Assembly: GCA_903914985.1 (NCBI GenBank)
Contig: CAIWRE010000414.1
Span: 1-5,257, forward strand
Source of the DNA: an uncultured beta proteobacterium
GTDB lineage: Bacteria > Pseudomonadota > Gammaproteobacteria > Burkholderiales > Burkholderiaceae_C
Length of the DNA stretch: 5,257 nt
Direction of reading: 5' to 3'
This document shows positions 1 to 5,257 of the stretch, one piece after another (positions within the stretch are counted from its first letter, which is position 1; each line of letters starts with the position of its first letter). Made by a program: the position numbers and the translations under genes. The notes below the pieces were generated by a model. That model searched no databases. It was not told the origin of the DNA and saw only the letters and a program-made list of their open reading frames with translations.

Positions 1-359
1 TGGATTGGCGCTGGGGCGAGGCCTATTTCGCGCGGCACCTGAACGACTTTGATCTCTCGGCCAACAACGGCGGCTGGCAGTGGGTGGCGTCCAGCGGCTG
101 CGATGCGCAACCCTACTTTCGCATTTTCAACCCGGTCACGCAGAGCGAGCGCTTTGACGCCTCGGGCAAGTTCATCAAGCGCTACCTGCCTCCGCTGGCG
201 GGTTTAGACGCCAAAAGCATCCATGCACCGTGGCTGGCCAAACCCTTGGCCTTGCAGGCGGCGGGTGTGGTGTTGGGACGGGACTACCCCGAGCCGGTGG
301 TGGACCATGCCAGTGCGCGCGCACGCACTTTGCTGCGCTACGGCGTGGTGAAGAACTAA
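1..359 (+). CDS. phrB: Deoxyribodipyrimidine photolyase (class I CPD), C-terminal part
   Basis: This is the C-terminal 118 residues of a flavin-dependent DNA photolyase, which uses light energy to split cyclobutane pyrimidine dimers in DNA. The gene is cut by the left window edge; the reading frame starts at base 3 and ends at TAA 357-359. The fragment begins DWRWGE and contains NNGGWQW (visible residues 21-27) followed by CDAQPYFRIFNP, the signature of the FAD-binding helical domain. From the known E. coli enzyme, the Trp at visible residue 2 and the first Trp of NNGGWQW (residue 25) match the electron-transfer residues W359 and W382, with the same spacing of 23. The second Trp (27) matches the dimer-contacting W384, and Asn21 matches N378 near the flavin N5. 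The tail DYPEPVVDHASAR matches the usual end of the family, so the 3' end looks intact. The N-terminal antenna domain lies outside the window. The family assignment is firm; the exact antenna chromophore cannot be judged. Confidence 0.95.
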   Translation, partial: DWRWGEAYFARHLNDFDLSANNGGWQWVASSGCDAQPYFRIFNPVTQSERFDASGKFIKRYLPPLAGLDAKSIHAPWLAKPLALQAAGVVLGRDYPEPVVDHASARARTLLRYGVVKN

Positions 360-529
360 ATCTGTACCAGTTCGAAGTCTTCTTTGCGGGCGCCGCACTC
401 GGGGCACACCCAGTTCATGGGCACGTCGGCCCAGAGGGTGCCAGGTGCAATTCCGTCGTCCGGAGCGCCCAGGGCTTCGTCATAAATCCAGCCGCAAATC
501 AGGCACATCCACGTTTTGGTATCAGTCAC
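356..529 (-). CDS. Rubredoxin
   Basis: A 57-residue protein with the two iron-binding knuckles of rubredoxin: CLICG (Cys9 and Cys12) and CPECG (Cys42 and Cys45). Between them are GWIYDEA, the Asp/Gly-rich loop GAPDDGIAPGT, and the core aromatic stretch ADVPMNW; the end KEDFELVQI is also typical. Four Cys bind a single Fe for one-electron transfer in the cytoplasm; the partner is not identifiable here. The GTG at 527-529 is chosen as start because it leaves a normal short lead (VTDTKTW) before the first Cys and has AAGG 11 nt upstream, although that spacing is long. An ATG at 506-508 would leave only one residue before Cys and is less likely. No in-frame ATG exists further upstream. The TAG stop (356-358) overlaps the convergent photolyase TAA (357-359), so the two coding ends share bases. 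The gene is divergent from the ThiD-like kinase gene across a 116-bp gap. Confidence 0.93.
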   Translation of the reverse strand: MTDTKTWMCLICGWIYDEALGAPDDGIAPGTLWADVPMNWVCPECGARKEDFELVQI

Positions 530-645
530 AGCGTCACAAACCTTAAGAATAGAATGATCTGATTGTAATAAGCACGCTCTGGCGCACCGTTTGGATGCTG
601 TCTTTAGGTTAAGGTTTGTGTCGCGTCCATTTTTCTGCCAAAACC
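530..645. promoter_or_regulatory. Divergent intergenic promoter region
   Basis: This 116-bp gap separates the rubredoxin start (-) from the kinase start (+), so promoters for both should lie here. It is visibly more AT-rich than the flanking genes, especially 543-571. On the + strand TTAAGA (543-548) with TAATAA (566-571) at 17-bp spacing, or TGTAAT (564-569) at 15 bp, are weak sigma-70-like candidates. On the - strand TATTCT at about 548-553 could be a -10 box, but its -35 is poor. None is convincing by eye. The location as a divergent promoter region is inferred from gene layout. Confidence 0.5.
531..624. repeat. Near-perfect 16-bp inverted repeat in the divergent intergenic region
   Basis: The left arm is 531-546 (GCGTCACAAACCTTAA) and the right arm is 609-624 (TTAAGGTTTGTGTCGC). 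They are inverted copies: the inner 12 bases match perfectly, then one mismatch, then three more matches, giving 15 of 16. The arms are 62 bp apart. Each arm reads as TTAAGGTTTGTG followed by any base and CGC toward its own downstream gene, so both divergent genes carry the same leader element. It could be a pair of regulator binding sites, a duplicated leader or promoter-proximal element, or a chance duplication. The rubredoxin arm also holds that gene's AAGG ribosome-binding candidate. Confidence 0.8.
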
Positions 646-1596
646 ATGAAAAGCCCTAAAAACGAGTTTTCACCCCCCTCGGTGATCGAAGTGCTGGAGG
701 AATTCGACGACGACGGGGACGACGGCCCCATGGCCAGCGTCATGGTGTTCAACGCCAACGACGCCAGCGGCGCGGGTGGCTTGGCGGCAGATGCTGTGGC
801 CCTGGCCTCGGTGGGCGTTCACTCCATGCCGGTGGTGACCGGCGCCTACGTGCGCGACACCAGCGAAATCATCGACCACTACGCGTTTGACGACGAAGCA
901 GTCACCGGTCAGGCCCGCACGATCCTGGAAGACGTGCCGCCCGATGTATTCAAGATCGGCTTTGTGGGCAATCCGCACAACCTCAGCGCCATCGCCTCTC
1001 TGCTGTCCGACTGGGCCGATGTGCCGGTGGTCACCTATATGCCCGACTTGTCGTGGTGGCAGGACGACCAGATTGACCAGTACCTGGACGCCTGCGCCGA
1101 GCTGATGCTGCCGCAGACCACCGTTCTGGTAGGCAATCACAGCACCCTGGCGCGCTGGCTGCTGCCTGACTGGGACCAGGAAAAGGCCCCGGGCGCGCTG
1201 GACCTGGCGATCGCGGCACAAGAGTTTGGCGTACCCTACACCCTGGTCACCGGCATCAACCTGCCCGACCAGTTCATCGACAACGTGCTGTGCTCGGCCA
1301 CCGACGTGCTGTGCCACGAAAAGTTTGAGCGCCTGGAGGCCACCTTTGTGGGTGCGGGCGACACCTTGTCCGCCACGCTGGCGGCGCTGATTGCCGCTGG
1401 CACCGAGCTCACCGAGGCGGTCACTGAGGCGCTAAGCTACTTGGACCGCAGCCTGGAAGGCGGCTTTCGCCCCGGCATGGGCCATGTGCAGCCCGACCGC
1501 CTGTTTTGGGCGCACCCGGAAGGCGACGACGCCGACTTTGAAGAATCCGACGACACTTTTCCCTTTGACATCAGCCCCCATGAAACCCGCCACTGA
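646..1596 (+). CDS. thiD: ThiD-like hydroxymethylpyrimidine/phosphomethylpyrimidine kinase family protein
   Basis: A 316-residue ribokinase-fold protein of the ThiD family. ThiD phosphorylates hydroxymethylpyrimidine and its monophosphate in thiamin synthesis. Visible features: the N-terminal glycine motif NDASGAGGLAAD (residues 38-49, like the DPSGGAG motif of ThiD), VHSMPVVTGAYVRDT (58-72), KIGFVGNP (103-110), VLVGNHSTLARWL (160-172, where ThiD has a TPN stretch), and the anion-hole motif GAGDTLSA (236-243; bases 1351 on). The motif has Asp239, as in PfkB and pyridoxal kinases, whereas classical ThiD has Cys there, so substrate specificity is uncertain. Both ends carry acidic extensions (EVLEEFDDDGDD near 15-26; EGDDADFEESDD near 292-303), making it longer than the roughly 270 residues usual for ThiD. 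The ATG at 646 is chosen because it is the first ATG of the frame; no good ribosome-binding site precedes it, and ATG 730 is an alternative that would remove the acidic head. The 3' end overlaps hemL by 17 nt, implying co-transcription. Family membership is firm; exact function is not. Confidence 0.85.
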   Translation: MKSPKNEFSPPSVIEVLEEFDDDGDDGPMASVMVFNANDASGAGGLAADAVALASVGVHSMPVVTGAYVRDTSEIIDHYAFDDEAVTGQARTILEDVPPDVFKIGFVGNPHNLSAIASLLSDWADVPVVTYMPDLSWWQDDQIDQYLDACAELMLPQTTVLVGNHSTLARWLLPDWDQEKAPGALDLAIAAQEFGVPYTLVTGINLPDQFIDNVLCSATDVLCHEKFERLEATFVGAGDTLSATLAALIAAGTELTEAVTEALSYLDRSLEGGFRPGMGHVQPDRLFWAHPEGDDADFEESDDTFPFDISPHETRH

Positions 1597-2884
1597 CCGC
1601 AACCTCGAACTCTTCACCCGTGCCGCCACCGTCATTCCCGGTGGCGTTAACTCGCCTGTGCGCGCCTTCAAGGCCGTGGGCGGTACTCCCCGCTTCATCA
1701 GCCGCGCCCAAGGTGCCTATATGTGGGACGCCAACGGCCAGCGCTACACCGACTACATCGGCTCCTGGGGCCCGATGATCTTGGGCCACGGCCACCCTGC
1801 GGTGGTGGAGGCGGTACAAAAAGCGCTCACAGAAGGCTTCTCGTTTGGTGCCCCCACCGAGCGCGAGGTGGAGCTCGCCGAAGAGATCTTGAAACACATG
1901 CCCAGCATGGACATGGTGCGCCTGGTCAGCTCGGGCACCGAAGCCGCCATGAGCGCCATCCGCCTGGCCCGCGGTGCTACCGGGCGCAGCAAACTCATCA
2001 AGTTCGAAGGCTGCTATCACGGCCACGCAGACGCGCTCCTGGTCAAAGCCGGTTCCGGCCTGGCCACCTTTGGCAACCCCACCAGCGCAGGTGTGCCACC
2101 GGAAGTGGTGCAGCACACGCTGGTGCTGGAGTTCAACAACCTGGCGCAGCTGGAAGAAGCCTTCGCGCTGCACGGCAAAGAGCTCGCCTGCCTGATGATC
2201 GAGCCGATTGCCGGCAATATGAACTTTGTGCGCACCGCCACCCCGTTCATGCGCAGGGCGCGTGAGTTGTGCACCGAGTACGGCGCGCTGCTGATCCTGG
2301 ACGAGGTCATGACCGGTTTTCGCGTCGCGCTGGGCGGAGCACAAAGCGTGTATGCCCAGCAAATCCCTGGCTTTGCACCCGACATCACCGTCATGGGCAA
2401 GGTCATCGGCGGCGGCATGCCGCTGGCTGCCTTTGGTGCCAAACGCGCCATCATGGAACACATGGCGCCCCTGGGCGCGGTCTACCAGGCCGGCACCCTG
2501 TCGGGCAACCCGATTGCCACGGCCTGCGGACTGGCGACCCTGCGCGAAATCAGCCAACCCGGTTTCTACGACAAGCTGGCTGAGCGCACCCAGGCGCTGG
2601 TATCCGGTCTGAAAGGCGCTGCGGCCAAAGCGGGCGTGCCATTCAGCGGCGACAGCCAAGGCGGCATGTTCGGCTTCTTTTTGTTCCCCGAGCTGCCGCA
2701 AAACTACGCCAAGGTGATGACGACCGACGCCAAGCGTTTCAACACGCTGTTCCACGGCATGCTGGACCGCGGTGTGTACTTTGCCCCCGCGTTGTACGAG
2801 GCCGGCTTTGTGAGCGCAGCCCACACCGACGAGGACATCGCCCACACCGTGGCAGCGGCGGCAGAAATCTTCGCCACCCTGTAA
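1580..2884 (+). CDS. hemL: Glutamate-1-semialdehyde 2,1-aminomutase
   Basis: A 434-residue, full-length cytoplasmic enzyme that converts glutamate-1-semialdehyde to 5-aminolevulinate, the last step of the C5 route to heme and other tetrapyrroles. It is a class III aminotransferase-fold protein using PLP/PMP. Visible motifs: VIPGGVNSPVRAF (residues 18-30), SSGTEAAMSAIRLAR (117-131, cofactor phosphate region), FEGCYHGHAD (142-151), IEPIAGNMN (207-215), LDEVMTGFR (240-248, Asp241 facing the cofactor pyridine nitrogen), and VMGKVIGGGMPLAAFG (271-286) with Lys274 as the Schiff-base lysine (bases 2399-2401, K265 in E. coli). TLSGNP (306-311) and GVYFAPALYEAGFVS near the end are also typical. The ATG at 1580 gives the usual N-terminus. 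It lies inside the upstream kinase gene, whose stop is at 1594-1596, and has no clear Shine-Dalgarno sequence, so translation is probably coupled to that gene. No residue seems missing. Confidence 0.97.
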   Translation: MKPATDRNLELFTRAATVIPGGVNSPVRAFKAVGGTPRFISRAQGAYMWDANGQRYTDYIGSWGPMILGHGHPAVVEAVQKALTEGFSFGAPTEREVELAEEILKHMPSMDMVRLVSSGTEAAMSAIRLARGATGRSKLIKFEGCYHGHADALLVKAGSGLATFGNPTSAGVPPEVVQHTLVLEFNNLAQLEEAFALHGKELACLMIEPIAGNMNFVRTATPFMRRARELCTEYGALLILDEVMTGFRVALGGAQSVYAQQIPGFAPDITVMGKVIGGGMPLAAFGAKRAIMEHMAPLGAVYQAGTLSGNPIATACGLATLREISQPGFYDKLAERTQALVSGLKGAAAKAGVPFSGDSQGGMFGFFLFPELPQNYAKVMTTDAKRFNTLFHGMLDRGVYFAPALYEAGFVSAAHTDEDIAHTVAAAAEIFATL

Positions 2885-2887
2885 GGT

Positions 2888-2905
2888 AGGCCACGGGCGT
2901 GGCCT
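2888..2905. terminator. Hairpin between convergent hemL and aldo/keto reductase genes
   Basis: A 7-bp perfect stem, AGGCCAC (2888-2894) and GTGGCCT (2899-2905), encloses the 4-base loop GGGC. It sits 3 bases after the hemL stop and 9 bases beyond the stop of the convergent reductase gene, where a bidirectional terminator would be expected. No U-rich tract follows on the + strand, and only a weak one on the - strand, so it may act as an RNA 3'-end stabiliser or not as a terminator at all. Confidence 0.4.
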
Positions 2906-2914
2906 CGGAGGCGC

Positions 2915-3979
2915 TTATTGCGCGGGGTCGCGCAATTCCCAGCGGATCGCGTCGATGGCTTTGAGCAACTCGGGCGAAAGCTCGGTGCCGTAGGCGTCGA
3001 TGTCCTCGTCCAACTGCGCCTGGCTGGTCACGCCGATGATGGTGCTGGCGACCTGCCACTTGGTGTAGCAAAAGGCCAGCGCTAACTGGGTAGGCGTCAT
3101 TCCATGCTCTTTGGCCAGCGCGTTGTAGCGGCGTGCCGCCACCAGCGCGTCGGGGCGGCCCCAACGCTGTTTGCGGGTGGATTCAAACATGGTCAAACGG
3201 CCGTTGGCGGGCGCATCGGGCCCGGTCAGGCCGGACTGGTCGTATTTGCCGGTAAGCAAACCAAAGGCCAGCGGCGAATACGCCAACAATGAGACCTTGA
3301 GGTGGTGCATGGACTCGTCCATGCCGTTTTCATGGGTGCGGTTGAGCAAACCGTAGGCGTTCTGCACCGTGGCCACGCGCGGCAGACCATGCTGTTCCGC
3401 CAGACGGACAAACTCGGCCACGCCATAAGGCGTTTCATTGGACAAGCCCACTGCGCGAATCTTGCCTGCCTTGACCAAATCGCCCAGCGCCTGCAACTGC
3501 GCGTGGATGGAGGTGACTTCGCGGTCTTTGGTGGGATCGAAATAAATGCTGCCAAACATGGGCACATTGCGGGTGGGCCAGTGGAGCTGGTAGAGGTCAA
3601 TCACATCGGTTTGCAGACGGCGCAAGCTGTCGTCGCAGGCCGTTTTGATGTCTGCAGGCGTGACGTCCATGGCGCCGCCACGAATCCAGGGCATGCCACG
3701 CGACGGACCGCAGACCTTGGTGGCCAAGGTCACTTTGCTCCGCAGCTGGGGGTTTTTGGCAAACCAGCGGCCCACTATCGCCTCCGTCACCTGGAAGGTT
3801 TCCGGGCGCGGTGGCACGGCGTACAGCTCTGCCGTGTCCCAAAACGTGACGCCGCGCTCCACAGCGTGGCTCAAGATGGCGTGGCTGGTGGCCTCGTCCA
3901 CCTGCTCACCAAAGGTCATGGTGCCCAGGCAAATAGGGGTGACGTGCAGGTCGCTGGTGCCGAGTTGGATGGTTTTCAT
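2915..3979 (-). CDS. tas: NADP(H)-dependent aldo/keto reductase, Tas-like
   Basis: A 354-residue cytoplasmic TIM-barrel oxidoreductase of the aldo/keto reductase superfamily, which reduces aldehydes or ketones with NADPH. The catalytic tetrad is visible: Asp48 and Tyr53 in FWDTAELY, Lys88 in TLATKV, and His133 in YQLHWP. Cofactor-side motifs include GLSNET (178-183), VQNAYGLLNR (205-214), AYSPLAFGLLTGKY (233-246) and the C-terminal STIIGVTSQAQLDEDI (312-327). The sequence resembles E. coli Tas (346 residues) in LGTMTFGEQ, VPPRPET, SLRRLQTD and SNET.YGV, so I place it in the Tas subgroup from memory of that protein. The physiological substrate is unknown; Tas was named for complementing tyrosine auxotrophy. 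ATG 3977-3979 gives the expected N-terminus MKTIQLGTSDLHV; the frame stays open further upstream, but those residues are not family-like. No strong ribosome-binding site is seen. It lies 46 bp downstream of the acyl-CoA synthetase gene on the same strand and converges on hemL. Confidence 0.93.
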   Translation of the reverse strand: MKTIQLGTSDLHVTPICLGTMTFGEQVDEATSHAILSHAVERGVTFWDTAELYAVPPRPETFQVTEAIVGRWFAKNPQLRSKVTLATKVCGPSRGMPWIRGGAMDVTPADIKTACDDSLRRLQTDVIDLYQLHWPTRNVPMFGSIYFDPTKDREVTSIHAQLQALGDLVKAGKIRAVGLSNETPYGVAEFVRLAEQHGLPRVATVQNAYGLLNRTHENGMDESMHHLKVSLLAYSPLAFGLLTGKYDQSGLTGPDAPANGRLTMFESTRKQRWGRPDALVAARRYNALAKEHGMTPTQLALAFCYTKWQVASTIIGVTSQAQLDEDIDAYGTELSPELLKAIDAIRWELRDPAQ

Positions 3980-4009
3980 GGTGCTTAAAGGCGGGGTGCC
4001 AAGGGTTGA

Positions 4010-4037
4010 AACGAAAAGCCGGACTTTAAACCGGCTT
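4010..4037 (-). terminator. Probable intrinsic terminator of the acyl-CoA synthetase gene
   Basis: Read on the - strand, AAGCCGG (4037-4031) pairs perfectly with CCGGCTT (4022-4016) around the 8-base loop TTTAAAGT, and the stem runs directly into TTTTCGTTT. The TAA stop of the acyl-CoA synthetase (4028-4026) lies in the loop, so the stem's first arm is coding sequence. The T-tract is interrupted by CG. If it terminates, the downstream aldo/keto reductase needs its own promoter in the few bases left before its start or from read-through. Confidence 0.6.
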
Positions 4038-5257
4038 GCGATTTGCCGCTGGCACCTGCGCGGCACGCCGCTCTTCCTGCAGGCGCAGCACGCGGCGCTG
4101 CACTTTGCCGGTGGTGGTCATGGGCAGGGCGTCAACAAACTCAATTTCTTTGGGGTATTCATAGGGCGCCAGCAATCCTTTGACGTGGGCTTGGAGCTGC
4201 GCCGTCACCTCGGCCTGAAACGCCGCTACGCCCCGCGCACCGCGCGCCTCCTGTGCGGCCAGCGCTTGCGGCGCCAGCACCACATAAGCCTTCACCAAGG
4301 CCCCGCGGTCGGGGTCGGGTTTCGGCACGACTGCCGCGTTGGCCACCGCCGGGTGCTTGACCAGGCAGTTTTCAATCTCGCCGGGCCCAATGCGGTAGCC
4401 CGCGGACTTGAACACATCGTCGCTGCGACCCTGGTACCACAGGTAGCCTTGGGCGTCGCGCACCGCCAGGTCCCCGGTGCGGCACCAGTCACCGGTGAAC
4501 TTGGCCCGGGTGGCCGCCTCATTCTTCCAGTAGCCCAAGAAAAAGATCGGGTCGGGATGGCCATGCACGTCCAAGCGGTGCAGCGCCACGTCACCCGGCT
4601 CACCGACCGGGCATTCCCGGCCTGCCTCGTCAATCACCGCCACCCGGTGACCGGGATAGCCCATGCCCATGCTGCCAGGCTTGGGCGGCCAAAACGCGCT
4701 GGAATTGCCGACGATGTAGTTGATCTCGGTTTGCCCGAACATCTCGTTCACCGTCACCCCGAGCTGCTGCTGGCAGTAAGCGAACACCGCGTCGCCCACC
4801 GCCTCGCCCGCGCTCATGATGGCTTGCAGGCGCAGACCAAACTCCTGGCGCACTGTGCGCCGGGGGCTGCCGGTGTAGGCCTTCATCATGGCTTTGAGCG
4901 CAGTGGGGAACAAAAAAGTGTGTGTCACGCCACAGTCGCCCATCAGCGAAAAAGCGGCTTCCGGACTGAAACGCCCTTCAAAAGCGACGATCTCGCGGCC
5001 AAAATACAAAGTTGGTAGCAAAGCGTCCATCAGCCCACCGGTCCAGGCCCAGTCCGCGGGGCTCCAAAACACGGCCTGTGAGCCCGCGGGTAACGCGGAA
5101 GGCTCGCCCTGCGCGCTGTGCGCGTCAAAGCCAAACCAGTTTTGGCTGCAGACAAAGCCGCTCAGGTTGCCGATCAGCGCCCGGTGCGGAATCAGCGCAC
5201 CCTTGGGGTTGCCCGTGGTGCCGCTGGTGTAAATCAGCACCGCAGGGTCTTGGGCCA
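4026..5257 (-). CDS. AMP-forming acyl-CoA synthetase (acetyl/medium-chain type), C-terminal part
   Basis: The visible 409 residues of an ANL-superfamily adenylating enzyme, which activates a carboxylic acid with ATP to an acyl-AMP and then transfers it to CoA. The 5' end lies beyond the right edge; the frame is open to 5257, so the GTG at 5238-5240 is internal. Motifs by visible residue: the ATP-binding loop YTSGTTGNPKG (9-19), FWSPADWAWTGG (63-74), MSAGEAVG (147-154), NEMFGQTE (170-177), TGDLA (260-264, ribose-binding Asp262), YQGRSDDVFKSAGYRIGPGEIE (274-295, the hinge and CoA region), and TTTGKVQRR (380-388) with Lys384, the adenylation-step catalytic lysine (bases 4104-4106). GHPDPIFFLGYWKN and YEYPKEIEFVD recall medium-chain (ACSM-like) and acetyl-CoA synthetase relatives; the exact chain length cannot be told. 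About 140-160 N-terminal residues are probably missing, judged from full-length relatives near 550. An Ala-rich stretch at 329-345 looks like a variable loop. The gene ends at a likely terminator. Confidence 0.93.
   Translation of the reverse strand, partial: AQDPAVLIYTSGTTGNPKGALIPHRALIGNLSGFVCSQNWFGFDAHSAQGEPSALPAGSQAVFWSPADWAWTGGLMDALLPTLYFGREIVAFEGRFSPEAAFSLMGDCGVTHTFLFPTALKAMMKAYTGSPRRTVRQEFGLRLQAIMSAGEAVGDAVFAYCQQQLGVTVNEMFGQTEINYIVGNSSAFWPPKPGSMGMGYPGHRVAVIDEAGRECPVGEPGDVALHRLDVHGHPDPIFFLGYWKNEAATRAKFTGDWCRTGDLAVRDAQGYLWYQGRSDDVFKSAGYRIGPGEIENCLVKHPAVANAAVVPKPDPDRGALVKAYVVLAPQALAAQEARGARGVAAFQAEVTAQLQAHVKGLLAPYEYPKEIEFVDALPMTTTGKVQRRVLRLQEERRAAQVPAANRKPV

Noticed and set aside
230..562. 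Open frame on the + strand overlapping the photolyase end and rubredoxin
   Set aside because: It is out of frame with photolyase and antisense to rubredoxin, whose four Cys and conserved core are unmistakable.
616..645. Upstream TTG start for the kinase (616), adding ten residues
   Set aside because: The TTG lies inside the right arm of the inverted repeat, directly after the AAGG with no usable spacing, and the added residues (CRVHFSAKT) look like non-coding leader.
1571..2845. Long open frame on the - strand opposite hemL (424 codons)
   Set aside because: It is the antisense shadow of a clear, full-length hemL. Its translation is rich in His, Gly and Ala with no recognisable motif, as expected from high-GC codon bias.
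3980..4066. Upstream extension of the aldo/keto reductase by 29 codons
   Set aside because: The extension would overlap the synthetase 3' end and terminator, and the added residues precede an already typical family N-terminus at 3979.
3645..5018. Long open frame on the + strand (457 codons) spanning the reductase and synthetase genes
   Set aside because: It runs antisense across two well-supported genes and through the terminator between them; the translation has no family motifs.
5238..5240. GTG as the start of the acyl-CoA synthetase
   Set aside because: It lies just before the ATP-binding loop, the frame continues upstream with AQDPA, and relatives have a large N-terminal region before this point, so the gene is cut by the window edge.

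Overview
This window looks like an ordinary chromosomal segment of a GC-rich betaproteobacterium. Its character (GC-rich codon third positions, the rubredoxin / ThiD-like kinase / hemL order, and the style of the protein sequences) fits Burkholderiales, probably Comamonadaceae such as Rhodoferax or Polaromonas relatives. That placement comes from recognising families and gene order, not from a search. I saw no mobile element, CRISPR array, tRNA, rRNA or phage-like gene.

Layout from left to right. (1) The C-terminal 118 residues of a class I CPD photolyase run on the + strand from the left edge to 359. (2) A small rubredoxin gene lies on the - strand (356-529). Its stop codon overlaps the photolyase stop, so the two genes converge. 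(3) A 116-bp divergent intergenic region (530-645) carries a near-perfect 16-bp inverted repeat, with one arm next to each divergent gene. (4) A ThiD/ribokinase-family kinase (646-1596, +) overlaps by 17 nt the start of (5) hemL, glutamate-1-semialdehyde 2,1-aminomutase (1580-2884, +), which makes 5-aminolevulinate for tetrapyrroles. (6) A short hairpin sits between hemL and the convergent (7) Tas-like aldo/keto reductase (2915-3979, -). (8) Upstream of that reductase, on the same strand, is the 3' part of an AMP-forming acyl-CoA synthetase (4026 to the right edge, -). Its stop codon lies within a likely intrinsic terminator hairpin.

How the genes relate: the kinase and HemL appear translationally coupled. 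HemL uses a vitamin B6 cofactor (PLP/PMP), and the kinase belongs to a superfamily that includes both pyrimidine (thiamin pathway) kinases and pyridoxal kinases. It carries Asp, not the Cys usual in ThiD, in its GAGD anion-hole motif. A B6-related role is therefore a reasonable but unproven idea. Rubredoxin is a one-electron carrier, and its partner is not visible here. The aldo/keto reductase and acyl-CoA synthetase are metabolic genes with no clear link to the left half.

The most notable non-coding signal is the inverted repeat in the rubredoxin/kinase intergenic region. The most notable protein-level points are the kinase's Asp-type motif and its acidic N- and C-terminal extensions. I found no convincing previously undescribed system.
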